Origin: Acidobacteriota bacterium
Lineage (GTDB): Bacteria; Acidobacteriota; Terriglobia; Terriglobales; Acidobacteriaceae
Assembly (NCBI GenBank): GCA_003225495.1
Contig: QIAJ01000046.1
Location: 1 to 55,376 of the forward strand
DNA: 55,376 bases
Direction of reading: 5' to 3'
Shown: in pieces, positions 1 through 7,533 of the stretch
Layout of the letters: each line of letters begins with the position of its first letter
How positions within the stretch are numbered: position 1 is the first letter of the stretch
Notes under the pieces: generated by a model
Database searches by the model: none
The model's input: the letters and a program-made list of their open reading frames with translations, nothing else
What the model was told of the DNA's origin: nothing
Made by a program: the position numbers and the translations under genes

Positions 1-231
1 ACCAACCTGGCGCAGCAGGTGGCTGATGAACTGAAGAAATATTTCGGAGAAAAGTTGTGCACGACTACGATTCCCCGCAACATCCGGCTGGCGGAGGCGC
101 CCAGTCATGGCAAGCCGGCGCTGCTGTACGATCCGCGGTCGCGCGGGGCGGAGAGCTACATCCGGTTAGCGAAGGAGATGCTTGACCGGTATGCGGCGGA
201 GAGTCAGGCGGGCACGGCGGGAGCCGCTTAG
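1..231 (+). CDS. parA: ParA/Soj chromosome-partitioning ATPase, C-terminal part only
   Basis: The reading frame is open from the first base, so the gene begins outside the window and only the last 76 codons are present. The segment IPRNIRLAEAPSHGKP is the characteristic C-terminal signature of ParA/Soj/MinD-like Walker ATPases that segregate chromosomes with ParB. The final residues are an Ala/Gly-rich tail ending in TAG. The parB gene follows on the same strand after 137 bases, the usual parAB order, which is often close to the chromosome origin. The nucleotide-binding Walker A region is not in the window and cannot be assessed. Family assignment comes from the tail motif and the parB neighbour. 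Confidence 0.93.
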   Translation, partial: TNLAQQVADELKKYFGEKLCTTTIPRNIRLAEAPSHGKPALLYDPRSRGAESYIRLAKEMLDRYAAESQAGTAGAA

Positions 232-324
232 ATTGATGTGCGTAAATATTTATGTATATCGATATAACAGTTAAAGATTTTGGCTGAAGGGCTCGTCTCG
301 ACAACAATTTATCGCGCGCGAGCA

Positions 325-345
325 GGACAGGTCAGAGACCTGTCC
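325..345. repeat. 21-base perfect hairpin, copy 1 (parA-parB intergenic)
   Basis: Perfect 8-base stem (GGACAGGT / ACCTGTCC) around loop CAGAG, followed by CTACACGAG. It lies 24 bases before the parB start. The same design (8-base stem, CARAG loop, C-T/C-ACACG tail) recurs at 597-617 and 9338-9358. The two arms differ from the other copies by compensatory changes, so the pairing is conserved. Confidence 0.8.
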
Positions 346-368
346 CTACACGAGCAAATAATGGAGCG

Positions 369-1493
369 ATGACCACTATGGCGATTCCGGCGGAGAAGGT
401 GTTTGAGAAGGTGCTTGAAAAGCGCAGGGCTTTGGGGCGAGGGCTGGAATCGTTGTTGCCTGGTCCGCGGGTGGTGCCATCGAACGACCCCGCCCTTGCG
501 CAAAGTACGCGCAAGGATGGGGCACCCTCCGGGGCGGTAGAGACGCGGGCGGCGGAAATACCGTCGGCAGAAGGTGCTGGTGCGGTGGAGGGTAATGGAC
601 GGGTCAAAGACCCGTCCCCACACCCGTCCCCACACCCGTCCCTACACGAGACGGTGGATTTGCAGGCTTCGGCGGCGCGGCGAAGTCCCGACGGGGCGCA
701 GACTTTAGAACTCGCGATCGAGAGTGTTGAAGGCAATCCTCATCAGACGCGAATGGATTTTGATGATGAGCTGCTGAAGGAACTGGCACGATCGATCCAG
801 GTGCAGGGCGTGATTCAGCCGATTGTAGTGCGCCCCGGGATCGATGGGAAATATGTGCTGATCCTGGGCGAACGGCGGCTGCGAGCTTCCAAGCTGGCGG
901 GGAAGACGACGATTCCGGCGATCGTGAAGCGCGTCTCTGAGCAGCAGGCGGCCGAGATGACGATCGTCGAGAACCTGCAACGGCAGGATCTCGATTGTCT
1001 GGAGCAGGCGGAGGCGTTTGCCCATCTCAGCACGATGTTCAATCTGACGCAGGACGAAATTGGCAAGCGGGTGGGGGCGTCGCGGGAAACGGTTTCCAAT
1101 TATTTGCGCTTGTTAAAACTGCCGGCGGATGTGCAGAACTATCTAAGCCGCGGCGATCTTACTTATAGCCACGCGCGGGAATTACTCGTGCTGCACGATG
1201 AGACGCAGGTGTCGAAGCTGGCGGAACTGGCAGTGAAAAAGAAGATGTCGGTGCTACAGCTGGAAGATGAAGTGCTGAATCTGAATATGCCGATGGAGGG
1301 TTCGGAGCCGGAGAAATCCGGAGGCGGGGCACGGTGGGTGGACCCGAACGTAAGGGCGGCACAGCGAACACTCGAGACCATACTCGGGATGCGGGTGCGG
1401 ATCCGGGATCGTCGCGGCAAAGGCAAGATCACAATCGAGTACGGAACAATCGACGATTTTGATCGCGTGGTCGGAATGTTGAAGGGGAAGTGA
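369..1493 (+). CDS. parB: ParB/Spo0J chromosome-partitioning protein
   Basis: ParB binds parS sites, spreads as a CTP-dependent clamp and stimulates the ParA ATPase. The 374-residue product has the typical N-terminal motif ALGRGLESLL (21-30). The ParB/Srx domain starts near residue 112 and carries GERRLRA (167-173) and ENLQR (201-205). A helix-turn-helix lies around 228-250, followed by a C-terminal dimerisation region. Between residues 40 and 110 is a long low-complexity linker that is not family-conserved. Residues 78-93 (VKDPSPHPSPHPSLHE) are encoded by a copy of the dispersed hairpin repeat at 597-650, so a mobile or expanding repeat has been accommodated in frame. An ATG four codons in is an alternative start. 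No parS-like palindrome was recognised nearby. Confidence 0.96.
   Translation: MTTMAIPAEKVFEKVLEKRRALGRGLESLLPGPRVVPSNDPALAQSTRKDGAPSGAVETRAAEIPSAEGAGAVEGNGRVKDPSPHPSPHPSLHETVDLQASAARRSPDGAQTLELAIESVEGNPHQTRMDFDDELLKELARSIQVQGVIQPIVVRPGIDGKYVLILGERRLRASKLAGKTTIPAIVKRVSEQQAAEMTIVENLQRQDLDCLEQAEAFAHLSTMFNLTQDEIGKRVGASRETVSNYLRLLKLPADVQNYLSRGDLTYSHARELLVLHDETQVSKLAELAVKKKMSVLQLEDEVLNLNMPMEGSEPEKSGGGARWVDPNVRAAQRTLETILGMRVRIRDRRGKGKITIEYGTIDDFDRVVGMLKGK
597..650. repeat. Dispersed hairpin, copy 2, inside parB, with 12-base tandem expansion
   Basis: The hairpin GGACGGGT-CAAAG-ACCCGTCC (597-617) is followed by a unit of about 12 bases (CCCCACACCCGT) repeated twice, ending CCTACACGAG. The whole element is in frame within parB and encodes a Pro/His/Ser-rich linker. 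The copies at 325-345 and 9338-9358 are intergenic and lack the tandem expansion. Confidence 0.8.
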
Positions 1494-1513
1494 ACGGCAA
1501 TCAGGGATAAAGA

Positions 1514-2713
1514 TTATTTGGCGGAGAGGCTCCGGCCTTTCGCTTCCGACATATTTCGCGCGTACACTTCCTGGGCTGCCCGCACTGCAGATCCGAATTT
1601 CACCGCCTTGCCGGTGGTTTCCGCGATTACCAGCTCCAGGGCGGCCAGTACTCCAACGGTATCCAGGTAATCGTAATAACCAATGTGGGCCATACGGAAG
1701 AGCTGGCCTTTCATTTCGGCCTGGCCATTCGCGACCACTGCGCCGAAGCGGTCGCGAAAAAGTTTGCAGATCGTGGTCGAGTCCGTTCCCGCGGGCGCCC
1801 CGACTGCTGTTAAGGCCGCCGCCGGACATGACGGAGCAAATAACTTGAGGCCGAGGGCCGCTACTCCCGCGCGAGTCATGGCTGCGCAGAGTTCGGCATT
1901 GTCGATTAAAGCGCGGCGTCCTGCCACCATGTCTCCATTTCCCAACTGACGAACGTACTCCAGAGCAGCCGCTAGTCCGGCAAATAAAGATGTGGCCGGG
2001 GTGTATGACGTCTCGACCTTGGCTGCTGCGGCGCGCTCCTTGCGGAGATCGAAATAATATCGCGGAGATTTCGCCGATTCCATGCGACGCCAGGCACGCT
2101 CGCTGACTGCGCCGTAGGCTAAGCCCGGCGGGATCATCAGCGCTTTCTGTGATCCTCCAATGATGACGTCGATTCCCCAGCCATCCACATCGAGATGAGT
2201 GGTTCCGAGTCCGGTGATGCCATCGACGATGAGCAGCGCGTCGGGCAGCGCCCGGAGGAGTTTTGCAATCGCCGCGATATCATGCCGCGCACCGGTAGAA
2301 CTCTCGGTGGCCTGGACATAGACGCAGCGAATCTCCGGAGTGAGCCGGGCGCGGATGTCATCGAGCGAAAACGTGGATCCGTAAGGGGCGGTCGCGGTTT
2401 CGACCGAGCATCCGAAGGCTTTCGCAACTGAGATCCAGCGCTCGCCGAATTTCCCGGCCGTGAGTACCAGCACCTTGTCTCCGGGAGAAGTCAGGTTCGA
2501 AACGGACGCTTCCATGAAACCGGTGCCCGAGGCGGTCAGCACCAGCACGTCATTCTGGGTGCCGATGAATTCCTTTAGATCCGAGAGTACGCGCGCGAAG
2601 ACTGCCCGAAAATCGGTGGTGCGGTGGTGAGCCGTGTAGGAAGCCATGGCTACCTGGGCGGACGGCAGCAGGGGAGTGGGGCCGGGAGTGAAGAGGCGGT
2701 TCTTCTTGAGCAT
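1514..2713 (-). CDS. Class V PLP aminotransferase, alanine-glyoxylate / serine-pyruvate type
   Basis: The protein is about 399 residues when read from the ATG at 2713, where homology begins (MLKKNRLFTPGPTPLL, the usual start of this family). Known family members transfer an amino group from Ala or Ser to glyoxylate or pyruvate using pyridoxal phosphate. The TASGTGFMEA segment matches the PLP phosphate-binding turn. GGSQKAL carries the Schiff-base lysine. DGITGLG matches the cofactor-contacting Asp region. The frame stays open upstream to 2836, but that extension is encoded by a heptamer repeat and is probably not translated. The gene converges with parB after only 20 bases. Substrate preference cannot be read from sequence. 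A role in glycine/serine metabolism would fit serA nearby. Confidence 0.88.
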   Translation of the reverse strand: MLKKNRLFTPGPTPLLPSAQVAMASYTAHHRTTDFRAVFARVLSDLKEFIGTQNDVLVLTASGTGFMEASVSNLTSPGDKVLVLTAGKFGERWISVAKAFGCSVETATAPYGSTFSLDDIRARLTPEIRCVYVQATESSTGARHDIAAIAKLLRALPDALLIVDGITGLGTTHLDVDGWGIDVIIGGSQKALMIPPGLAYGAVSERAWRRMESAKSPRYYFDLRKERAAAAKVETSYTPATSLFAGLAAALEYVRQLGNGDMVAGRRALIDNAELCAAMTRAGVAALGLKLFAPSCPAAALTAVGAPAGTDSTTICKLFRDRFGAVVANGQAEMKGQLFRMAHIGYYDYLDTVGVLAALELVIAETTGKAVKFGSAVRAAQEVYARNMSEAKGRSLSAK

Positions 2714-2769
2714 GGACAACACAGGATATTCGAAAGTGATGGGAATCGGAAATGAGAGCGGGGCAGAGG

Positions 2770-2818
2770 TCACAGGGCACAGGTCACAGGTCAGATGGCA
2801 GATCGCAGAAGTGAAAAG
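2770..2818. repeat. Degenerate heptamer repeat
   Basis: Seven consecutive 7-base units: TCACAGG, GCACAGG, TCACAGG, TCAGATG, GCAGATC, GCAGAAG, TGAAAAG. It lies between the aminotransferase and yqeY starts. Repeats with the same period occur at 3768, 12493, 26275, 47608, 51361 and 52697. Confidence 0.75.
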
Positions 2819-2860
2819 CGTATGGGCTGCCGGCAAAAAGTAAGGGCGACTGCAACGGCG

Positions 2861-2878
2861 TCGGACAAGAGTGTCCGA
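2861..2878. repeat. Small palindrome TCGGACA-AGAG-TGTCCGA
   Basis: Perfect 7-base stem with a 4-base loop, followed by CGTACACG. This resembles the tail of the 21-base hairpins at 325 and 9338. It sits directly upstream of the yqeY -10 box and may overlap its -35 region. Confidence 0.6.
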
Positions 2879-2889
2879 CGTACACGTTC

Positions 2890-2895
2890 TATAAT
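2890..2895 (+). promoter_or_regulatory. -10 box (TATAAT) of yqeY, leaderless-type spacing
   Basis: A perfect TATAAT ends 6 bases before the ATG at 2902. There is no room for a Shine-Dalgarno sequence, and transcription would be expected to start at or next to the start codon. No clear -35 element is seen. Confidence 0.6.
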
Positions 2896-2901
2896 CGGCG
2901 G

Positions 2902-3363
2902 ATGCCTCTCATCGACCAGATTCAGAAAGATATCGTCAGCGCCATGAAGGCGCGTGAAGAGCAACGACTCTCGACTCTGCGCATGGTGAAGACTGCGCTC
3001 AAGAATAAAGAGATAGACAAGATGGCACCGCTCGACGACAAGGAGTCGCAGCAAGTTCTCGCGACGCTCATCAAGCAGCGGAAAGATTCCGTCGAGCAAT
3101 TCACCAAGGGCGGACGCCAGGAGATGGCCGACAAGGAAGCGGCCGAAATCAAACTGATCGAAACCTATCTGCCCAAAGCCGCCGGAGAAGAAGAGATTCA
3201 AGCCGGAGTTCGTGCGGCCATCGCCGAGATGTCTCCCGCCCCTACGATGAAAGAGATGGGCAACGTGATGAAGGCTGCTATGGCGCGCTTTGCGGCGGCT
3301 GGAATGCGGGTGGATGGGAAGGTGGTCAGCGAGGCCGTGAAGAAGGAGTTGAGCAAAGGCTAG
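2902..3363 (+). CDS. yqeY: GatB/YqeY domain protein
   Basis: The 153-residue protein matches the small YqeY family over its whole length. It opens with a basic N-terminus (LIDQIQKDIVSAMKAREEQRLSTLRMVKTALKNKE), followed by a helical middle and the conserved ETYLPKAA segment. YqeY resembles the C-terminal tRNA-interacting domain of GatB, and its own function is poorly defined. It stands alone between the divergent aminotransferase and the convergent rsmI. The start is fixed by a TATAAT box six bases upstream, which suggests a leaderless mRNA. The 272 bases after it hold no gene. They contain a weak stem (3457-3475) and a fragment reading like the common acidobacterial intergenic motif CTTCGACAATATTCCGCTC. 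Confidence 0.93.
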   Translation: MPLIDQIQKDIVSAMKAREEQRLSTLRMVKTALKNKEIDKMAPLDDKESQQVLATLIKQRKDSVEQFTKGGRQEMADKEAAEIKLIETYLPKAAGEEEIQAGVRAAIAEMSPAPTMKEMGNVMKAAMARFAAAGMRVDGKVVSEAVKKELSKG

Positions 3364-3635
3364 GGCGCGAATTTTCCTGTGATGAGTCCATGCCGAAGCA
3401 CAGAGTGCGCTTTTTGACTTGATCAAGCACTGAGGCGAATGATCCCTCCCGCTCAACCGGCAAAGCCGCTGCCGGATTGTCCTACATCGGCCGCACAGTG
3501 AGAATGCCCTGAGACGCCCGTCTCTCTGTTTTCATTGTGGGGGCCCTTCGACAATATTCCGCTCAGGATGACACTTCCGAGGCAGTTACATTGGAAGATC
3601 GCCAGCAAAAATGGTCAGCTCACCAACAACCCAGA

Positions 3636-4547
3636 TCACTTACTTCTCTGCCACTCCCGATACGCCTCGCTCTTGCCGATCCCGCGCTCTTTTGCGACTT
3701 TCTTCAGCGCGGCTTTTTCGTCGACCTTGTCTTCGGACATGATCTGCTTCACGCGGTGACCAACGCTGAGTTCAGAGCTCGCGGCTCGCAGCTCGGAGCT
3801 CTCGGCTTTTGCGATCAACAGTGTGATTTCGCCTTTTACTTCGCCGCGCGATTTCAATTCGTCCAGTACCTCTGCCGCTCGTCCGCGTAAAAACTCTTCG
3901 TGGAGCTTGGTTACTTCGCGCGCTACTACGATGTGGCGGTCGCTTCCCAGGATTTCGACTACATCCGTGAGTGTCTCGAGCAAGCGATGGGGCGCTTCGT
4001 AAAAGACTTGTGTCCGTGGGGATTCCCGGACGGTCTCGAATAACTTCCGTCGCTGTCCCGACTTCGCGGGAAGAAATCCGCTGAAGCGGAAGGAGTCTGT
4101 GGGGAGGCCGCTTGCCACCAGGGCGGCCAGGAATGCTGAGGCGCCGGGAATTGGGACGACGGGCACGTGATGACGGATCGCGAGAGCGATCAGTCGGAAT
4201 CCGGGATCGGAAATTCCGGGCATGCCTGCATCAGTCACGAGAGCGATCTTTGCGCCGCTTTCGAGGTCGACGACCAGTTCGGCGGCTTTGGTCATCTCGT
4301 TGTGTTCGTGATAGCTGACGGTGCGGGTCTGGATGCCATAGTGGCTGAGCAGCTTCTGGGTCTGGCGAGTGTCCTCGCAGGCGATCAGGTCGACCTCTTT
4401 CAGGACGCGCAGGGCGCGCAGCGTGATGTCTTCGAGATTGCCGATCGGCGTCGCGACCAGGTATAGCGCCGATCCGGGGCCAAGGCTGCCACGGCCATCG
4501 TTGGTTTCGCTGGGGACGCTGGTTTCGCTGGGGACGCTGGGTCGCAT
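3636..4547 (-). CDS. rsmI: 16S rRNA (cytidine-1402-2'-O)-methyltransferase
   Basis: RsmI is a SAM-dependent tetrapyrrole-methylase-fold enzyme that methylates C1402 in the ribosomal decoding centre. The 303-residue product shows LYLVATPIGNLEDIT (28-42), the ACEDTRQTQKLL motif, TDAGMPGISDPG with the SAM-binding loop, and PGASAFLAAL. Two peculiarities come from repeats. The first 15 residues include SVPSET twice, from an exact 18-base tandem duplication. Near the C-terminus, ESSELRAASSEL is encoded by a heptamer repeat. Neither segment is conserved in the family. The ATG at 4547 follows a TAGACT box by six bases, again leaderless-like. It diverges from serA. Confidence 0.95.
   Translation of the reverse strand: MRPSVPSETSVPSETNDGRGSLGPGSALYLVATPIGNLEDITLRALRVLKEVDLIACEDTRQTQKLLSHYGIQTRTVSYHEHNEMTKAAELVVDLESGAKIALVTDAGMPGISDPGFRLIALAIRHHVPVVPIPGASAFLAALVASGLPTDSFRFSGFLPAKSGQRRKLFETVRESPRTQVFYEAPHRLLETLTDVVEILGSDRHIVVAREVTKLHEEFLRGRAAEVLDELKSRGEVKGEITLLIAKAESSELRAASSELSVGHRVKQIMSEDKVDEKAALKKVAKERGIGKSEAYREWQRSK
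3768..3809. repeat. Heptamer repeat inside rsmI
   Basis: Six 7-base units: GAGTTCA, GAGCTCG, CGGCTCG, CAGCTCG, GAGCTCT, CGGCTTT. Because 21 bases equal seven codons, they appear in RsmI as a seven-residue repeat (SSELRAA / SSELSVG). Confidence 0.75.
4503..4538. repeat. Exact 18-base tandem duplication at the start of rsmI
   Basis: GGTTTCGCTGGGGACGCT occurs twice without a mismatch, beginning three codons after the rsmI start (reverse strand). It preserves the frame and adds one SVPSET block. Copy-number change would lengthen the N-terminus in six-residue steps. Confidence 0.8.
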
Positions 4548-4620
4548 GTGGAGAGTCTAGCAAGAAGGGCGGCGGTCGTCTGTTTGGAAACCTCTGCGCG
4601 CGGTTGGGGCGAGGTGTTTA

Positions 4621-4626
4621 TATAAT
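4621..4626 (+). promoter_or_regulatory. -10 box (TATAAT) of serA
   Basis: TATAAT sits 40 bases before the TTG start at 4667. A ribosome binding site (GGAGGG, 4658-4663) lies in between, so this promoter gives a leadered mRNA. The in-frame TTG at 4604 lies upstream of the box and would not be transcribed. Confidence 0.55.
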
Positions 4627-4666
4627 CCAGAGTTACATCGGTTGGTCGATTCCATGCGGAGGGTTC

Positions 4667-5869
4667 TTGAAAGTACTGTTGCTGGAAAATATCAGCGGGG
4701 TCGCGGTCACGCAGTTTGAGGAAGCGGGATTTGAAGTCGAAGCGCTGAAGGGCGCGCTGGAAGAGAAAGAACTCGTCGGAAAGGTGCGCGGAGCTTCGAT
4801 CCTGGGAGTGCGTTCGAAGACGCGGATTACACCGGCGGTGCTGGAGGCGGCTCCGGAGCTGGTGGCGGTGGGCGCGTATTGCATCGGCGTAGACAAGATT
4901 GATCGCGGGGCGTCGAGCGAGCAGGGGATTGCGGTGTTCAACGATCCCCATTCAAACAGCCGGTCGGTGGCGGAGTTGACGCTGGGCGAAATCATTCTGC
5001 TGCTGCGGCGGGCGTTTGAGGCAAGCAGCCAGATGCATCGCGGGGAGTGGAATAAATCGTCGGCGGGATCGCATGAAGTGCGCGGACTGACGCTGGGGAT
5101 CGTCGGCTACGGGAAAATCGGGTCACAGGTTTCGGATCTGGCCGAGGCGCTGGGCATGCGGGTGATTTTTCACGATATTTCGCATGTGCTGGCGCGGGGC
5201 AATGCGCGCGCAGTTGGCTTTCGGGAGTTGCTGGAGAATTCGGATGTCATCACCCTGCACATCGATGGCAAACCGCAGAATCGCGACTTCTTTGGCGAAG
5301 AAGAATTTCAGCACATGAAAGATGGCGCGTGCCTGATCAATTTGAGCCGCGGGTTTGTGGTGGATCATGAGGCGCTGGCAAAACATTTGCGGAGCGGAAA
5401 GCTGGGGGGCGCGGCGGTGGATGTGTTTCCGCAGGAGCCAGAGAGTGGTGCCAAGTTTTCAAGTCCGCTGCAGGGGCTGGGCAATGTGATTTTGACGCCG
5501 CATATTGCGGGAAGCACGGAAGAAGCGCAGCAAAATATTGGGCAGTTTGTTTCGGCGCGCATGCTGGAGTATGTGCGCACGGGGAATTCGCTGCTGAGCG
5601 TAAATCTGCCGCATTGTCATCTGGAGTATGAGCCGGGATCGCATCGGCTGATGCATATCCATCACAATGTGCCGGGAATCTTGCGGGCGATTAACGACAT
5701 ACTGGCGGATCGCGAGATCAACATCGAGCGGCAGGTGCTGGATACGCAGGGGAATCTGGGATACGCGATCTATGACATCAATCGTCCGTGTGATGCGGAC
5801 CTGATGCGGCAGTTGCGGGCGGTGCCGCAGACGATACGGGTGCGATCGGCGGGGGAGTGCAAGGGTTAG
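4667..5869 (+). CDS. serA: D-3-phosphoglycerate dehydrogenase
   Basis: First enzyme of serine biosynthesis: it oxidises 3-phosphoglycerate with NAD. The 400-residue product matches the short E. coli-type SerA. Its substrate domain includes ILGVRSKTRIT, CIGVDKID and NSRSVAELTLGE. The Rossmann fold has LGIVGYGKIGS. Catalytic Arg lies in NLSRGF, Glu in FPQEPE and His in LTPHIAGST. A C-terminal ACT domain (HHNVPGILRAINDILADREINI) is the usual site of serine feedback. The TTG at 4667 is chosen because GGAGGG precedes it and homology begins there. The enzyme could feed the nearby PLP aminotransferase, although that gene is not an obvious SerC. Confidence 0.95.
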   Translation: MKVLLLENISGVAVTQFEEAGFEVEALKGALEEKELVGKVRGASILGVRSKTRITPAVLEAAPELVAVGAYCIGVDKIDRGASSEQGIAVFNDPHSNSRSVAELTLGEIILLLRRAFEASSQMHRGEWNKSSAGSHEVRGLTLGIVGYGKIGSQVSDLAEALGMRVIFHDISHVLARGNARAVGFRELLENSDVITLHIDGKPQNRDFFGEEEFQHMKDGACLINLSRGFVVDHEALAKHLRSGKLGGAAVDVFPQEPESGAKFSSPLQGLGNVILTPHIAGSTEEAQQNIGQFVSARMLEYVRTGNSLLSVNLPHCHLEYEPGSHRLMHIHHNVPGILRAINDILADREINIERQVLDTQGNLGYAIYDINRPCDADLMRQLRAVPQTIRVRSAGECKG

Positions 5870-5891
5870 GTAGCTTGTCTTTTTTCCTCTT

Positions 5892-6356
5892 ATGAAGTGC
5901 GGCCTCATTTTGCCGAATCTGTTTGTCGGACCTGCTCCGGTGCATGATGACGACTTTCGGGATATGAAGGCGTTGAATATCACGGCAATCCTCAGCCTTC
6001 AAACGGACGAGGATGACTCGGCAGCAGCGGTCGAAAAAGAGAGAGATACTGCGATGGCGGTTGGCATGAGTTTTACTCATCTGCCGGTAACTGATTTTGA
6101 TCGGCTTGAACTCGCGCGGAAGTTGCCGCAGTGCGTGAAAATTTTGGAGGGACTCGTCGCCCAGGGAGATATTTTGTACCTCCATTGCACGGCGGGAGTG
6201 AATCGGTCGCCCACGGTCGCCGCGGCCTATTTGCACTGGTCTTTGGGATGGCCGCTGGAAAAGGCGCTGGAGCACATTGAAACGTGCCGTAATTGTTCTC
6301 CAGATGAAGTGGCTATCCGCTATGCGAGCCACGTGCGAGATGGAGTTACTTCTTAA
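5892..6356 (+). CDS. Dual-specificity-type protein phosphatase
   Basis: A single-domain phosphatase of 154 residues. The Cys-phosphatase loop HCTAGVNRSP spans residues 98-107 (nucleophile C99, phosphate-binding R105). The likely general acid D68 is in THLPVTDFD. The N-terminus ILPNLFVGPAP resembles eukaryotic-like DSPs. Known members dephosphorylate Ser/Thr/Tyr phosphoproteins, but bacterial ones may act on small molecules, and the substrate here is unknown. The gene follows serA by 22 bases without a good ribosome binding site. It ends convergently with the sua5-like gene, overlapping by four bases. No kinase partner is visible in the window. Confidence 0.88.
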   Translation: MKCGLILPNLFVGPAPVHDDDFRDMKALNITAILSLQTDEDDSAAAVEKERDTAMAVGMSFTHLPVTDFDRLELARKLPQCVKILEGLVAQGDILYLHCTAGVNRSPTVAAAYLHWSLGWPLEKALEHIETCRNCSPDEVAIRYASHVRDGVTS

Positions 6357-7297
6357 CTGGATGCGCGCCGAAGGCGGTCGTGAATTGCTTCCCACTCGGA
6401 AATTGTGGGGGGCGGATCGACGGCGATCCAGTCATAGTTATTGGCGTCGGCTTGGTGAAGTGTTTCGTAGAGAGTTGCGGCATAGGCGGCGGCGGTGGCT
6501 GGCATCTTTATGGTGGTGATGTCGGATCGGTGCGGTGGGTGATTGTGCTGCAGATAAATTCCCTTGCCCTGTTCGGGCACTTTCCCATTTTCAACCAATA
6601 TCAGGCGCGTGCGCGGGCTGTAGTGGCGAGGATGCATCCCGGGAGAGGGGTGCGCGCTTTCGTTGACTTCGGTGGCGATTGCGACGGGTCCGATCTCGGC
6701 TTCGAGTTGGGGCCGTGAGATTGCGCCGGGACGGAGGAGGACTGGCTGGGGTCCAGCGAGTGAGAGCACTGTAGATTCGATGCCGACCTGGCAGGGGCCG
6801 CCGTCGAGAATGAGATCGACGTCAGATCCGAGCCTGCTGCGGACGTGATCGGCGGTGGTGGGAGAGAGTTGCGTGAACCGGTTGGCACTGGGCGCGGCGA
6901 GAGGAACGCCGGCGGCTTTGATCAGGGCTAGAGCGATCGGATGTGCGGGCATGCGCAGGCCGACGGTGGGGAGACCGGCAGTGACGATCGAAGGGATGGT
7001 CGGCTGCTTTTCGAGAACGAGGGTCAGCGGGCCGGGCCAGAATCGCGTGGCCAACTGCTCGGCGGTGTCGGGCCACTTCGTGACCAGCGACTTTGCCATC
7101 TCGATGGATGCGACGTGCACGATCAGAGGGCTTGAGGGTGGCCGGCGTTTCACTGCGTAGATGCGAGCTACGGCTTCGGGATCGAGCGCGTTAGCGCCGA
7201 GGCCGTACACGGTTTCGGTGGGGAATGCGACCAGACGTCCGGCGCGCAGGAGTCGGGCGGCGGCTTCGAGCTCGGCCGGTTTCGGATCGGGAGGCAT
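6353..7297 (-). CDS. L-threonylcarbamoyladenylate synthase, Sua5 type
   Basis: Makes threonylcarbamoyl-AMP from Thr, bicarbonate and ATP, the precursor of t6A37 in ANN-decoding tRNAs. The 314-residue length is the two-domain Sua5 form, not the short TsaC form. The YrdC domain has FPTETVYGLGANALD and KRRPPSSPLIVHV near the N-terminus, then PSANRFTQLSPTTADHV. A linker with SPGMHPRHYSPRT joins the Sua5 C-terminal domain, where this signature closes over the active site. The ATG at 7297 begins directly before the family start. The other t6A genes (tsaB, tsaD, tsaE) are not in the window. Confidence 0.95.
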   Translation of the reverse strand: MPPDPKPAELEAAARLLRAGRLVAFPTETVYGLGANALDPEAVARIYAVKRRPPSSPLIVHVASIEMAKSLVTKWPDTAEQLATRFWPGPLTLVLEKQPTIPSIVTAGLPTVGLRMPAHPIALALIKAAGVPLAAPSANRFTQLSPTTADHVRSRLGSDVDLILDGGPCQVGIESTVLSLAGPQPVLLRPGAISRPQLEAEIGPVAIATEVNESAHPSPGMHPRHYSPRTRLILVENGKVPEQGKGIYLQHNHPPHRSDITTIKMPATAAAYAATLYETLHQADANNYDWIAVDPPPTISEWEAIHDRLRRASS

Positions 7298-7510
7298 TGA
7301 TCTCGACTATTGTCTCAAGAGGCGGGCTGAGCGCCGACTTTCTCTTTTGCGTCCGTGAATTTCTTAACCACAGAGGTCAGGGACCGAAGAAAGGAAAGGG
7401 CCAGTTTATGGGCTGGCCCCTGGGGTCATCGCGAATGCAATTCTGGTTCGGGCAGGGATCACTTGCTACTAAAGGGATCACCGCTATTGCACGTCAATAT
7501 CAAAAGCGAC

Positions 7511-7528
7511 AACGGCACCAATGCCGTT
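7511..7528 (-). terminator. Hairpin after the BON-domain gene
   Basis: AACGGCA-CCAA-TGCCGTT lies just past the stop of the minus-strand BON gene. On the minus strand it is followed by a short T-containing stretch (GTCGCTTTTG). A second stem (GGGCCAG...CTGGCCC, 7398-7419) lies further downstream. The T-run is weak, so terminator function is likely but unproven. Confidence 0.5.
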
Positions 7529-7533
7529 TCTAA

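Noticed and set aside
232..368. parS site near parAB
   Set aside because: No sequence close to TGTTTCACGTGAAACA was found. The only palindrome is the dispersed hairpin, which also occurs far from par genes.
2714..2836. N-terminal extension of the aminotransferase to 2836
   Set aside because: The extra residues are encoded by a heptamer repeat and have no homology. The family start is at 2713.
3364..3635. Small gene or RNA gene between yqeY and rsmI
   Set aside because: Short frames lack start signals and codon bias. Only a weak stem and a common intergenic motif are visible.
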